A stretch of DNA of 64,000 nt from Oleiagrimonas sp963821885 (lineage in GTDB: Bacteria; Pseudomonadota; Gammaproteobacteria; Xanthomonadales; Rhodanobacteraceae), in contig CAWGFN010000002.1 in NCBI GenBank assembly GCA_963821885.1, positions 372,001-436,000 on the forward strand, in the 5' to 3' direction. The notes below the pieces were generated by a model. That model was given only the letters and a program-made list of their open reading frames with translations. It made no database searches and was not told the origin of the DNA. The position numbers were made by a program, and so were the translations under genes. Shown in pieces: positions 42,190 to 51,208 of the stretch. Positions within the stretch are counted from its first letter, which is position 1. Each line of letters begins with the position of its first letter.

Positions 42190-43122
42190 TCAGGCGGCCG
42201 AGGCGTCACGCATCAGGGTGGACTTGCCGAACAGGCTCTCGACCAGGTCCACGGCCACGCCGGCGGTGCGGTTGTGGTCGTCGAAGGCCGGGTTCAGCTC
42301 GACGATGTCCAGCGAGCGCATGCGGCCGGTGTCGGCGATCATCTCCATGCACAGCTGCGCCTCGCGGTAGTTGGGTCCGCCTTCCACGGTGGTGCCGACG
42401 CCCGGGGCGATCGACGGATCGAGGAAGTCGACATCGAAGCTGACGTGCAGGTGGGTGTTGTCGTCCATGCCCTTGAGCGCGTTTTCCATCGCCTTGCGCA
42501 TGCCGAACTCGTCGATGTAGCGCATGTCGTAGATCTCAAGGCCGGCCTCGTGCACGAGCCGGCGCTCGCCCTCGTCGACCGAACGGATGCCGATCTGGCG
42601 CACCATCGAGGGATCGATGGCCGGCGCGCTGCCGCCCAGCTCGGTCAGTCCCTTCGGGCCATGCCCGCACAGGCACGCCACCGGCATGCCGTGGATGTTG
42701 CCCGACGGGGTCAGGTCGCTGGTGTTGAAGTCGGCGTGCGCGTCCAGCCACAGGATGCGCAGGGTCTTGCCGTTCTCGCGGCAATGCCGCGCCACCGCGG
42801 TGATCGAGCCGATGGCCAGGCAGTGGTCGCCGCCCATCATCACCGGCATGCGCCCGCGCGCCAGCTCGCCGTGCACCGCCTCCATCGCGGCCCGGTTCCA
42901 GGCGATCACGCCATCGAGGTGGCGGTAGCCGTCCTCGGGCGGCAGCCACGGATTGGTCGGGCCAGTGAGGTTGCCGCAATCGGTGACGTCCAGGCCCCGC
43001 GCGGTCAGCTTCTTCTCGATATCGGCCACGCGCAGCGCATCCGGACCCATCAGCGCGCCGCGATGGCCGGCGCCGATGTCCGTGGGCACTCCGATGAGGC
43101 TAAGGGGCGGGAATCGGTGCAT
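42190..43122 (-). CDS. rocF: Arginase
   Basis: Hydrolyses arginine to ornithine and urea with a binuclear Mn site. 310 residues from MHRFPPLSLIG (GGAGG 6 nt upstream). Metal ligands are in GGDHCLAIG, LDAHADFN and SFDVDFLDP; the substrate-side region NIHGMPVACLCGHG is typical of arginase rather than agmatinase. No other arginine-pathway gene is adjacent. 68 bp upstream of trpS on the same strand, so co-transcription is possible. Confidence 0.92.
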   Translation of the reverse strand: MHRFPPLSLIGVPTDIGAGHRGALMGPDALRVADIEKKLTARGLDVTDCGNLTGPTNPWLPPEDGYRHLDGVIAWNRAAMEAVHGELARGRMPVMMGGDHCLAIGSITAVARHCRENGKTLRILWLDAHADFNTSDLTPSGNIHGMPVACLCGHGPKGLTELGGSAPAIDPSMVRQIGIRSVDEGERRLVHEAGLEIYDMRYIDEFGMRKAMENALKGMDDNTHLHVSFDVDFLDPSIAPGVGTTVEGGPNYREAQLCMEMIADTGRMRSLDIVELNPAFDDHNRTAGVAVDLVESLFGKSTLMRDASAA

Positions 43123-43312
43123 GGAAAACCTCCGATGGAACGTGAAACTCGCGGCGCCGGCCGGCTCGCGCATGCGGCGCGACGGACCGGGCTGTGCGGT
43201 GAGCCGTCCATTATAGGGGATGGAGGCCGGCGCCCGTGGCGGGGACGCCGGTACTGCCGCCGATCCGCGCAGGCCGTATCATGCGGCGGTCACCCCGGGA
43301 CAAGGACCGGCC

Positions 43313-43504
43313 ATGAAGCGCCTGCTGTCGCTGCTCTACACGCTCGTCTCGTTCGCGACCTTCGTCTACCTGCTGTTCTTCGACAGGCACGGCCTGTACC
43401 GCGGCTGGAACTGGTTCATCAAGATTCCGCTCGATGCTTTCCTGGCCAGCCTGTGGCCGCTGTACTGGGCCTGGGCGTACTGGACCTTCTTCCGCCACCG
43501 CTAG
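43313..43504 (+). CDS. Small Trp-rich membrane protein
   Basis: 63 residues from MKRLLSLLYTLVSF (AAGGA 6 nt upstream). Two hydrophobic segments around a loop FFDRHGLYRGWNWF; unusually rich in Trp and Tyr (WPLYWAWAYWTFF). No family recognised. Ends 17 bp before the tRNA gene, which is on the other strand. Confidence 0.6.
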   Translation: MKRLLSLLYTLVSFATFVYLLFFDRHGLYRGWNWFIKIPLDAFLASLWPLYWAWAYWTFFRHR

Positions 43505-43520
43505 GGCGGATCGCACGGGA

Positions 43521-43596
43521 TGGTGCCGGCACTCCGACTCGAACGGAGGACCTACCGCTTACAAGGCGGTTGCTCTACCAACTGAGCTATGCCGGC
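43521..43596 (-). tRNA. tRNA-Thr (anticodon UGU)
   Basis: Full cloverleaf on the minus strand: 7-bp acceptor GCCGGCA/TGCCGGC, D arm AGCTCAGTTGGTAGAGC, anticodon stem ACCGC/GCGGT with loop CTTGTAA (anticodon TGT), T arm with GTTCGAGTC, discriminator A and an encoded CCA (43523-43521). Reads ACA threonine codons. Confidence 0.97.
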
Positions 43597-43639
43597 CCGG
43601 CGGGGCATTCTAGCAGGCGGGCATGCCCCGTCGACGCCG

Positions 43640-44281
43640 TCAGAAGCAGCTGGACGGCGTGGCCTTGACGTCGTCGCGCTTGAGGACGGCGTGCCAGTCG
43701 AAGCCGGGCTTGCGGGGCAGCGCGATGTCGACCCAGTACTGCGGCAGGGTCTCGGTGCGCTCCTGGACCTGCGGCTGGAAGCCGAGGTCGACCAGCTTCT
43801 GCTGGCGCCGACGCGCGTTGTCCTGGTCGTGGAACAGGCCCAGCGAGATGGTGTTCTGGCGATCGCCGGCGGTGACCACGTAGTAGTCGCTCACGCCCTT
43901 GGCCGACAGCTTGCGCGCCATCGCCAGCGCCTGGTCACGCGAGGACAGCGGCGGCAGGTAGACCCACCAGCCGGTGGACTGGGTGGTCTGTTCCTGGCGG
44001 TACTGGATCGCGGCCACGTGCGGAGCCAGCGCCTTGAGCGCGTCGCGGGTGTCGGACTGGGTGTCGAACGGGCCGATGCGCAGGCACTTGCCGTCGCCCT
44101 GCGCCACGCCGCCCTGCGTCTTCGCGTCGGCATGGGAGCCGCCGCCCAGCAACTGCAATTCGGGCACGCCGGGGTCGGTCGCCGGCGGCAGGGCCGCGGC
44201 GGGCGGGTGGCCGAACGCCAGCCAGGCGCCGACGCCGGCATTGAGCGCGATCAGCAGCAGGAACAGCAGGCGCACGAACAT
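43640..44281 (-). CDS. SPOR-domain membrane protein
   Basis: 213 residues: N-terminal TM anchor (about 4-22), a Pro/Ala linker, then a C-terminal SPOR-like region (GWWVYLPPLSSRDQALAMARKLSAKGVSDYYVV followed by a second half SLGLFHDQDNARRRQQKLVDLGFQP). SPOR modules bind denuded peptidoglycan at division sites. GAGG lies 7 nt upstream. Last gene of the birA-coaX unit, 40 bp after coaX. Confidence 0.82.
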   Translation of the reverse strand: MFVRLLFLLLIALNAGVGAWLAFGHPPAAALPPATDPGVPELQLLGGGSHADAKTQGGVAQGDGKCLRIGPFDTQSDTRDALKALAPHVAAIQYRQEQTTQSTGWWVYLPPLSSRDQALAMARKLSAKGVSDYYVVTAGDRQNTISLGLFHDQDNARRRQQKLVDLGFQPQVQERTETLPQYWVDIALPRKPGFDWHAVLKRDDVKATPSSCF

Positions 44282-44321
44282 CGCATGTCCTCGGCAATCC
44301 CCGGCATTGTAGCGGCAGGCC

Positions 44322-45071
44322 TCATGACTCGTCCGCGCGCGCCCATGCCGCCAGCCCCTGCAGCACCAGGTTCTCGCACACCACGGCCGGCACGGCCAGG
44401 TCGCCCGCCAGCGCCGCCGCATCGCCGCCGCACAGCAGCACCGGCGTGTCCGCGCCGCGCAGGCTGGCGGCCATGCGTGCATGGAAGCGCTCGATCAGCC
44501 CCAGCACCGCGTGGCGGCAACCGGACACGATGGCCGATTCGGTGTCGTTGGCGGCGTCGCGCAGCGGCGCCTCGGCGGTGTCCGGCAGCCGCGCGGTGGC
44601 CTGGTGCAGGGCCTGCTGCATCAATCGCGCGCCGGGCGCGATGAGGCCACCCAGGTGCCGGCCGTCGGCATCCAGCGCATCCAGCGCCAGCGCGGTGCCG
44701 GCGCTGGCCACGATGCATGGCGCATGGCCGGCCACGCGGGCCGCGACCATGGCCAGGAAACGATCGATGCCGAGCTTGCCGGGCAACGGGTAGCCATTGC
44801 GCACGCCGCAGGCCTCGGCGGGCGACGTGCGCAGCCAGCGCACGCTGCCGGCATGCGCGGACAGCAGTTCGCCCACCCGTGCTTCGCGGACCGGGCCGGC
44901 CACCGAAACAGCCCATGCCGAGGTCGCCCGCGATAGCGCGGCATCCCAGGCGGCCGGCAGCGCGCCGGCGTCGACATCCTGCCAGGCGGCCGCGCCCGCC
45001 GCGTCCACTCCGCGATCGTCCGCGAGCGCCCATTTCAGGCGGGTGTTGCCCAGGTCCAGGAGAAGCATCAT
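44322..45071 (-). CDS. coaX: Type III pantothenate kinase
   Basis: First step of CoA synthesis, phosphorylating pantothenate; type III enzymes need a monovalent cation and resist CoA feedback. 249 residues: N-terminal phosphate motif LLDLGNTRLKWA, GKLGIDRFLAMVAA with the catalytic Asp, GTALALDALDADGRHLGGLIAPG and LCGGDAAAL. Its ATG overlaps the birA stop (45068-45071), so the two are translationally coupled, an arrangement common in this lineage. Confidence 0.93.
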   Translation of the reverse strand: MMLLLDLGNTRLKWALADDRGVDAAGAAAWQDVDAGALPAAWDAALSRATSAWAVSVAGPVREARVGELLSAHAGSVRWLRTSPAEACGVRNGYPLPGKLGIDRFLAMVAARVAGHAPCIVASAGTALALDALDADGRHLGGLIAPGARLMQQALHQATARLPDTAEAPLRDAANDTESAIVSGCRHAVLGLIERFHARMAASLRGADTPVLLCGGDAAALAGDLAVPAVVCENLVLQGLAAWARADES

Positions 45072-46033
45072 GCGGCGCGCACCGTGACTTCGGCGCTGTC
45101 GATGCGCAGCATGTCGTCATCACGCCGCACGCACAGCGCCCCCTGCCCATCCACGCCCTCGCCGATCGCCTCGAACACGCCGCGCGCATCGCTCACGCGC
45201 ACGGGGCGTCCGCGCAACAGATCCAGCGACGCGTAGGCATCGGCGAACGGCGCGAACCCCTCGGCATCGAAGCGCAGCAGCGCGTCGTGCAGGCTGTCGA
45301 TCACGGCGGCGACCAGGCGGTTGCGATCCGGCGGCGCGTCGTCGGCCAGTTCAGCCAGGTCGGCCACCGCCTGCCCGGCCTGCGCGCGCAGCGCCTCGGG
45401 CAGGCGCAGGTTGAGCCCGATGCCGATCACCGCGGTGCTCGGCCCCTGGTACTCGCCACTGAGCTCGACCAGCACCCCGGCCAGCTTGGCGCCGCTGTCG
45501 GCGCGCAGCACGTCATTGGGCCACTTCAGCCCGACCCCGGTGATGTCGACGGCGGCGAGCGCCTCGACCAGCGCGACCCCGACCGCCAGCGACAGCCCGG
45601 ACAGGGCGGCAAAACCGCGCTCGAAACGCTTCAGGCAGGACAGGTGGATGTTGAGCCCGGGCGGTGACAGCCAGGCCCGCCCGCGCCGCCCGCGTCCGGC
45701 GTGCTGGGTCTCGGCCAGCACGATGCTGCCATCGGCCAGTTCATGCGCGCGGCGCAGGCACTCGCTGGAGGTCGAATCCAGCGACCAGTGAACGTCCAGG
45801 GTGGACGGCGCATGGCGGCCATGCGCGCGGATGGCGGCGGCATCCAGCAGCTGGACCGGCCACGGCAGGCGGTAGCCATGGCCGCGACGGGCCTCGACGG
45901 GCAGTCCCTGGTCGCGCAGATGCTGCACCTGCTTCCACACCGCGGCCCGGGTCAGGCCCAGGCGCGCGGCCAGTTCGGCGCCGGACACCGGCACGCCGTC
46001 GGCCAGCGCCGCCAGCAACTCACGCGGATGCAT
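45068..46033 (-). CDS. birA: Biotin-protein ligase / biotin operon repressor
   Basis: 321 residues from MHPRELLAALADG (GGGAG 6 nt upstream). The N-terminal winged helix (about 1-60, SGAELAARLGLTRAAVWKQVQHLRDQG) indicates a bifunctional BirA that also binds DNA. The catalytic domain has GRGRRGRAWLSP (biotinyl-AMP loop), KWPNDVL and the C-terminal SH3-like cap. Biotinylates acetyl-CoA carboxylase. First gene of birA-coaX-SPOR. Confidence 0.95.
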   Translation of the reverse strand: MHPRELLAALADGVPVSGAELAARLGLTRAAVWKQVQHLRDQGLPVEARRGHGYRLPWPVQLLDAAAIRAHGRHAPSTLDVHWSLDSTSSECLRRAHELADGSIVLAETQHAGRGRRGRAWLSPPGLNIHLSCLKRFERGFAALSGLSLAVGVALVEALAAVDITGVGLKWPNDVLRADSGAKLAGVLVELSGEYQGPSTAVIGIGLNLRLPEALRAQAGQAVADLAELADDAPPDRNRLVAAVIDSLHDALLRFDAEGFAPFADAYASLDLLRGRPVRVSDARGVFEAIGEGVDGQGALCVRRDDDMLRIDSAEVTVRAA

Positions 46034-46249
46034 CGGCCGCTCCCGGCGGGGGCGGCATGCGGGGCCGGCTGGGCGTTCCGAAGCTGGACATGCGCGGGGT
46101 TTCCGATCGTCTGACGGGCAAGGCAGGCATTGCACCACGCATCGCGCACGAGGAAAACCGGGGCCAGGGCCGGCAACCGATGCACTGGCGTCAAGGCGTT
46201 GTTTCTGCGAGTATCGGTGGTCCGATCCGTCCTTGCGGAACACGGTCCC

Positions 46250-46627
46250 ATGAAGATCAGGTACAGCCTGCTTGCCCTGCTCGTCGTCAGCGCCCTTGGC
46301 CTGACGCGGCCGTCGCATGCGACCGGCACCACCACCCACGGACAGGATCACGCCGGCACCACGCATGCCACGCAGTCCGGCTCGGGCGCGTCCGGCGACG
46401 TCAACCAGAGCGCCTCCGGCAACCTGGCTTCAGGCCACCATGCGTCCAGTTCGGCCTCCCCCGGCCGGGCCAGCGACTGCGATACCTCGTCCGGCCTCAA
46501 TCCGCACATCGGCGGCTGCAACGGCAACAGCAACAGCCGCCGCAGCGGCGGCGACAGCGACGCGTCCGGCGGCAATGCACCCTCCGGCCTCGGCTGGCAA
46601 TCGCTGCTGCCCGGTTCGATCCAGTAA
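46250..46627 (+). CDS. Secreted Ser/Gly/His-rich low-complexity protein
   Basis: 125 residues: signal peptide MKIRYSLLALLVVSALGL...SHA, then a disordered stretch of Ser, Gly, Thr, His and Asn (GTTTHGQDHAGTTHATQ, GGDSDASGGNAPSG) with two Cys (SDCDTSS, GGCNGN). No family recognised. The composition suggests an unstructured extracytoplasmic protein; the His content might bind metal. No strong ribosome site; real-gene status rests on the clean signal peptide. Confidence 0.55.
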   Translation: MKIRYSLLALLVVSALGLTRPSHATGTTTHGQDHAGTTHATQSGSGASGDVNQSASGNLASGHHASSSASPGRASDCDTSSGLNPHIGGCNGNSNSRRSGGDSDASGGNAPSGLGWQSLLPGSIQ

Positions 46628-46645
46628 CCCGGCGTTCGGCCGTTC

Positions 46646-48022
46646 TCAGACGGCCTCGAAGCGAATGCGGAAGTGGGCGCCGCCCAGTTCCTGCGATCGC
46701 AGCACTTCGAGCGAGGCGCTGTAGGTGTTGACGATGTCCTGCACGATCGAAAGGCCGATGCCGTGGCCCTGCACGCGCTCGTCGCCGCGCACGCCACGCT
46801 GCAGGATCCGCTCGACCTGATCGGCCTCGATCCCCGGTCCGTCGTCCTCGACCGAGATTTCCAGGCCCGGACGCCGGCGCCCGCGCTCGGGCAACACCCG
46901 CGCGCTCAGCAGCACGCGGTGCTCGGCCCACTTGAAGGCGTTCTCCAGCAGGTTGCCGAGGATTTCCATCAGGTCGCCAGCCTCGCCGTGGAAGCGCGCG
47001 GCCGGATCGATGTCGAACTCGCACAGCACGTTGCGGCCCGCGTGCACCTTCTCCAGGCCGCGCACCAGGTCCTCCGCGTGCGGGGCCACCTCGACCGGCG
47101 TGACGAACGTCGACACGCCGGAACTTGCCGCGCGCGAGAGCTGGTAGGCGACGATGTCGTCCATGCGCTGCACCTGGTCGGTCAGGTCGTGACGGGCGTC
47201 CTCGGCGACATCGCCCATGTCCAGCCGCGAACGCACCACGGCCAGCGGGGTCTTCAGGCTGTGCGCCAGGTCGGCCAGGATGTTGCGGTTGCGCGCGAGA
47301 TTGCGACGCTCGTTCTCGATGAAACTGTTGAGGCTGTGCGTCAGGCCCGACAGCTCGATCGGGTACTCGCCCTCCAGGCGCTCGCGCTCGCCGCGATCGA
47401 CCCGCGACAGATCCACCGCCACCCGCCGCACTGGCAACAGGCTCCAGCGCAGCAGGATCAGCTGCAGCAGAAGCAGCAGCAGTCCCAGCGCGGCCAGCCA
47501 GGTGAACAGGGTGCGCCGGTAGACCGAAAGCTGGGCCAGGAACTGCGATTCGGTCTGCGCCACGGTGAAGGTCAGGTCGACCGGCTTGCCGTCCGGGTTG
47601 TCGTAGGCCACGCCGAGGCTGTAGACGTAGACGCTGCCGACGCTGGTCTGCACCGGGCCGGAGAAGCTGCTCTGGCCGGGCGGCAGGTGCTGCCGCATGC
47701 CCAAAAGGCGACCGAACGCCGAATGCGATTCCCAGCGGAATCCGTTGTCGCCCTCGATCACCGCATACAGGCCCGATCCGGGCCGCAGGAATCCCGACCG
47801 CGGCGGCGAATCGGGGGCCAGCACGCGGCCGCCGCGACCGACATCCGTGGCTGCCAGGTAGGCATAGACGTAGCCCTGCAGGCGATCGCGCAACGCGGTG
47901 CGCGCGCTCTCGAAATAGGCGTGATCCAGCGAAAGCCCGGCCAGACCCAGGAAGGCCACCAGGATCAGGCCGGTGGCCAGGGTCGAACGGGTGATCAGCG
48001 ACAGCGCGCGGCGGGAGCCCAT
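46646..48022 (-). CDS. phoQ: PhoQ-type sensor histidine kinase
   Basis: 458 residues from MGSRRALSLITRS; in-frame GTG 48067 and ATG 48040 are alternative starts and none has a good ribosome site. TM1 (about 8-28), a periplasmic sensor (about 30-165), TM2 (about 166-186), HAMP-like linker, then the H-box LADLAHSLKTPLAVVRSRL, the N-box LENAFKWAEHRV and G-boxes VEDDGPGIEADQVERIL and GHGIGLSIVQDIV. H-box and architecture are those of PhoQ. Cognate of the regulator upstream; the signal is unknown here. Confidence 0.9.
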   Translation of the reverse strand: MGSRRALSLITRSTLATGLILVAFLGLAGLSLDHAYFESARTALRDRLQGYVYAYLAATDVGRGGRVLAPDSPPRSGFLRPGSGLYAVIEGDNGFRWESHSAFGRLLGMRQHLPPGQSSFSGPVQTSVGSVYVYSLGVAYDNPDGKPVDLTFTVAQTESQFLAQLSVYRRTLFTWLAALGLLLLLLQLILLRWSLLPVRRVAVDLSRVDRGERERLEGEYPIELSGLTHSLNSFIENERRNLARNRNILADLAHSLKTPLAVVRSRLDMGDVAEDARHDLTDQVQRMDDIVAYQLSRAASSGVSTFVTPVEVAPHAEDLVRGLEKVHAGRNVLCEFDIDPAARFHGEAGDLMEILGNLLENAFKWAEHRVLLSARVLPERGRRRPGLEISVEDDGPGIEADQVERILQRGVRGDERVQGHGIGLSIVQDIVNTYSASLEVLRSQELGGAHFRIRFEAV

Positions 48023-48094
48023 GTTCAAATCATGCCCCATGCCGTCGGACCGCGCAGCATCGGCCACGGGTAACGTGACCCGCCGCGCAGGACA

Positions 48095-48790
48095 TCATTC
48101 CTCGTCTTCGACCTCGTCGCGCTGGATGGCGAAACGGTAGCCGCGGCCGCGCACGGTCTCGATCGGCTTGATGTCGCCATCCGGGTCCAGCTTGCGCCGC
48201 AGGCGGCCGATGAAGACCTCCAGCACGTTGGAGTCACGGTCGAAGTCCTGCTGGTAGATGTGCTCGGTCAGGTCGGCCTTCGATACCAGCTCCCCGGCAT
48301 GCATCATCAGGTACTCGAGCACCTTGTATTCGTAGCTGGTCAGGTCGACCGGCTTGCCGTTGACGGTGATGGTCTGGGCGGTGGTGTCCAGGCGCAGCGG
48401 GCCGCAGGCCAGTACCGGCCGCGACCAGCCGCTGGCGCGACGCACCAGCGCGTTGATGCGCGCCAGCAGTTCCTCGACGTGGAACGGCTTGATCATGTAG
48501 TCGTCGGCGCCATGCTTGAGTCCCTCGACCTTGTCCTGCCAGCTCGAGCGCGCGGTCAGGATCAGGATCGGATAGCGCTGGCCGGCCTCGCGCAGCGCCT
48601 TGACCAGTTCCATGCCGGACAGCTTGGGCAGGCCCAGGTCGATGATCGCCAGGTCGAACGGCACCTCGCGACCCAGGTACAGGCCTTCCTCGCCATCGGA
48701 CGCGGTGTCCACGGCAAAACCGTCGCGCTTCAGGCGCGCGGCCAGGGTCTCGCGCAGCGGCGCCTCGTCCTCCACCAACAGGATTCGCAT
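48095..48790 (-). CDS. phoP: PhoP-type response regulator
   Basis: 231 residues, OmpR family. Receiver with acidic pocket (LLVEDE), phospho-Asp in AIIDLGLPKLSG, LTARSSW and Lys in YMIKPFHVEELLARI. C-terminal winged helix with TSYEYKVLEYLMMHAG and DSNVLEVFIGRLRRKL ending in RGRGYRF. AAGGAGA is 8 nt before the ATG. Order pepSY-phoP-phoQ with 14- and 72-bp gaps indicates one operon, likely autoregulated. Confidence 0.94.
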   Translation of the reverse strand: MRILLVEDEAPLRETLAARLKRDGFAVDTASDGEEGLYLGREVPFDLAIIDLGLPKLSGMELVKALREAGQRYPILILTARSSWQDKVEGLKHGADDYMIKPFHVEELLARINALVRRASGWSRPVLACGPLRLDTTAQTITVNGKPVDLTSYEYKVLEYLMMHAGELVSKADLTEHIYQQDFDRDSNVLEVFIGRLRRKLDPDGDIKPIETVRGRGYRFAIQRDEVEDEE

Positions 48791-48804
48791 CGATCGGTCT
48801 CCTT

Positions 48805-49119
48805 CTAGTTCGTGTCTGCGTTGCGCTGGTCGCTTCGCATGGTGATCACGCGCACGTGTCCGTCCGGGGTGAGCACCTTGATGCGGTATTCCACCACGCG
48901 CCCGGTGTTGCGCGAATCGGCCTTGAGCACCTTGCCCCCGGTCTGATTCTGCACGCGCTGCACGGCCTGCTCCAGGGTCAGACGCGGCGGCGCCGGCCGA
49001 CTCGCCTTGTGCGCGTGCGACGGATGCTGCGCGATGGCGTTGAACGACAGCCCGAGGCCCGCTGCGAGAACCAGCAGGAACCGGGAAATGGCGATGGATG
49101 GGCGGCCGTGGGCAGCCAT
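48805..49119 (-). CDS. Secreted PepSY-like protein upstream of phoPQ
   Basis: 104 residues: signal peptide (cleavage near AIAQ), then a PepSY-type segment LTLEQAVQRVQNQTGGKVLKADSRNTGRVVEYRIKVLTPDG with the usual alpha-beta-beta order. PepSY proteins bind or inhibit periplasmic enzymes and often accompany two-component systems whose sensors respond to envelope cues. First gene of the operon, 14 bp before phoP. Confidence 0.82.
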   Translation of the reverse strand: MAAHGRPSIAISRFLLVLAAGLGLSFNAIAQHPSHAHKASRPAPPRLTLEQAVQRVQNQTGGKVLKADSRNTGRVVEYRIKVLTPDGHVRVITMRSDQRNADTN

Positions 49120-49179
49120 GAAGAACCCCCTGCGACATGCGGGATCGAGCACAAGTGTGCCCCATGATGACCGCTCGCT

Positions 49180-49196
49180 TTGAATTCGTGCTGAAT
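49180..49196 (-). promoter_or_regulatory. Candidate PhoP-type direct repeat upstream of pepSY-phoPQ
   Basis: Minus strand ATTCAG-CACGA-ATTCAA: two hexamers on the same face with an 11-nt period, as OmpR-family dimers bind, 61-77 nt before the pepSY start. Only one copy is in the window, so this rests on geometry alone. Confidence 0.35.
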
Positions 49197-49225
49197 CACG
49201 GTGCCGGACCGCGCCGTGGCCTCGC

Positions 49226-50266
49226 TCAAGCCGCATCGCGGCCTGCCGTGCCCAGGGCATCGATGGCGCGCTCCACCAGCGACCAGTCGGCACCCTCGCG
49301 ATGCGCACCTTCGCTGAGCACGCGCCGGAACCTGCGCGCGCCGGGAGCGCCGTGGAACAGGCCCAGCACGTGCCGCACGATGTGCTTGAGCGCCACCCCA
49401 CGCGCCAGCTCGGCCTCCACGTAGGGTCGCAGGCGGCGCAGGACATCGACCCGTTGCGGCCGCGGCGTGCCCCACAGGCGCGCTTCCAGCTCGGCCAGGA
49501 TCCACGGGTCCTGGTAGGCCGCGCGGCCCAGCATCACGCCATGCACCCGTTCCAGGTGGGCGACGCCGGCATCGGCGTCGACAATGCCGCCGTTGATGAT
49601 CACGTCCAGTTGCGGGAAAGCCTCGCGCAGGCGGTACACCCGCGAGTAGTCCAGCGGCGGCACCTCGCGGTTCTCCTTCGGACTCAGGCCCTGCAGCCAG
49701 GCCTTGCGCGCGTGCACGATCAGCACCTTGACCCCGGCATCGACCATGCACTGCGCGAAGCGCTGCAGGTCCACCTCGGCGTCCTGCTCGTCCACGCCGA
49801 TGCGGCACTTGACGGTAACCGGCACCGACACCGCCTCGCGCATGGCGCGCACGCAGTCGGCCACGCGCCCGGGCTCGAGCATCAGGCAGGCGCCAAAGCG
49901 CCCCGACTGCACGCGGTCGGACGGGCAGCCGACGTTGAGGTTGATCTCGTCGTAGCCGGCCTCGGCGCCGAAGCGCGCCGCCTGCGCCAGCTCGTCCGGC
50001 TCGCTGCCGCCCAGCTGCAGCGCCACCGGATGTTCCTCGTGATTGTGCTCGAGCAGGTGCAGCCGATTGCCGTGCACCAGCGCGGCCGAGGTCACCATCT
50101 CCGTGTACAATCGCGCATGCGGCGACAGCAGCCGGTGGAAATACCGGCAGTGCCGATCGGTCCAGTCCATCATCGGCGCCACGCACAGGCGCCACGGGTG
50201 GTCGTCGCCACCCCGCATGAACGGGGTCCTGGCGGCCGTCGATTTGACCTCGATCATGTCGGACAT
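49226..50266 (-). CDS. dusA: tRNA-dihydrouridine synthase A
   Basis: FMN enzyme reducing U20/U20a in the D-loop of tRNAs. 346 residues from MSDMIEVKS. TIM barrel with APMMDWTDRHCRYFHRL, the active-site Cys motif LNVGCPSDRVQSGRFGACLM that identifies the DusA subgroup, HARKAWLQGLSPKENRE and INGGI for FMN phosphate. Divergent from fpr with 107 bp between starts; no Shine-Dalgarno visible for either candidate ATG (50266, 50257). Confidence 0.95.
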   Translation of the reverse strand: MSDMIEVKSTAARTPFMRGGDDHPWRLCVAPMMDWTDRHCRYFHRLLSPHARLYTEMVTSAALVHGNRLHLLEHNHEEHPVALQLGGSEPDELAQAARFGAEAGYDEINLNVGCPSDRVQSGRFGACLMLEPGRVADCVRAMREAVSVPVTVKCRIGVDEQDAEVDLQRFAQCMVDAGVKVLIVHARKAWLQGLSPKENREVPPLDYSRVYRLREAFPQLDVIINGGIVDADAGVAHLERVHGVMLGRAAYQDPWILAELEARLWGTPRPQRVDVLRRLRPYVEAELARGVALKHIVRHVLGLFHGAPGARRFRRVLSEGAHREGADWSLVERAIDALGTAGRDAA

Positions 50267-50373
50267 CGGCAAAATTCGGGATGCTGTGCGGCGAACAGGA
50301 TACATGCGCACGTGGGCCGCGCCCTCGCGGACACCGTGCACCCCGACTCAACACGCCAGAGAAAGCATATCCC

Positions 50374-51150
50374 ATGGTGGCCATGGCAACGGAGCGCGTC
50401 CTCGACGTGCACCACTGGAACGACTCGCTGTTCAGCTTCAGGACCACGCGCGATCCCGGCTTCCGCTTCATCAGCGGCCAGTTCGTGATGATTGGCCTGG
50501 AAGTGGACGGGCGCCCGCTGATGCGCGCCTACTCGATCGCCAGCGCGCATTACGAGGAGCACCTGGAGTTCTTCTCCATCAAGGTGCCCGACGGTCCGTT
50601 GACCTCGCGCCTGCAGCACCTGAAGGTCGGCGACGAGGTCATCGTCAGCCGCAAGCCGACCGGCACCCTGGTGCTGGACGACCTCAGGCCCGGCAAGCGC
50701 CTTTTCCTGCTCGGCACCGGCACGGGCCTGGCGCCCTTCATGAGCCTGGTGCGCGACCCGGAGACCTACGAGCGCTTCGAGCAGGTGATCCTGTGCCATG
50801 GCGTGCGCCACGTGAACGACCTGGCCTATGCCGACACCATCGAGCGCGAGCTGCCGGCGCACGAATACCTGGGTGACCTGGTGCGCGCGCAGCTGCGCTA
50901 CTACCCCACCGTCACCCGCGAGCCGTTCCGCAACACCGGTCGCCTGACCACGGCGATCGCCGAGGACCGCATCACGGCGGCGCTGGGCCTGCCGCCGCTG
51001 GACCCGGCGCACGATCGCGCGATGCTGTGCGGCAGCCCGGCGATGCTGGAGGACACCGCGGCCCTGCTCGATGCGCGTGGCTTCGAGGTCTCGCCGCGCA
51101 CCCGCACCCCCGGCGACTACGTGATCGAGCGCGCCTTCGTCGAGAAGTGA
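50374..51150 (+). CDS. fpr: Ferredoxin/flavodoxin-NADP reductase
   Basis: 258 residues, FAD-binding barrel with RAYSIAS and LEFFSIKVPDGPLTSRL, then the NADP domain with LLGTGTGLAPFMSLVRDPETYERF and MLCGSPAML, ending FVEK as in bacterial subclass I Fpr. Transfers electrons between NADPH and ferredoxin or flavodoxin, supporting oxidative-stress and Fe-S metabolism. Alternative start 9 bp downstream (50383). Confidence 0.95.
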   Translation: MVAMATERVLDVHHWNDSLFSFRTTRDPGFRFISGQFVMIGLEVDGRPLMRAYSIASAHYEEHLEFFSIKVPDGPLTSRLQHLKVGDEVIVSRKPTGTLVLDDLRPGKRLFLLGTGTGLAPFMSLVRDPETYERFEQVILCHGVRHVNDLAYADTIERELPAHEYLGDLVRAQLRYYPTVTREPFRNTGRLTTAIAEDRITAALGLPPLDPAHDRAMLCGSPAMLEDTAALLDARGFEVSPRTRTPGDYVIERAFVEK

Positions 51151-51208
51151 TGGCGCCACGTGCGGCGCCCTGCCGGACGTCCTCTGGGCAGCGCGTGCCG
51201 CAGCAGGC

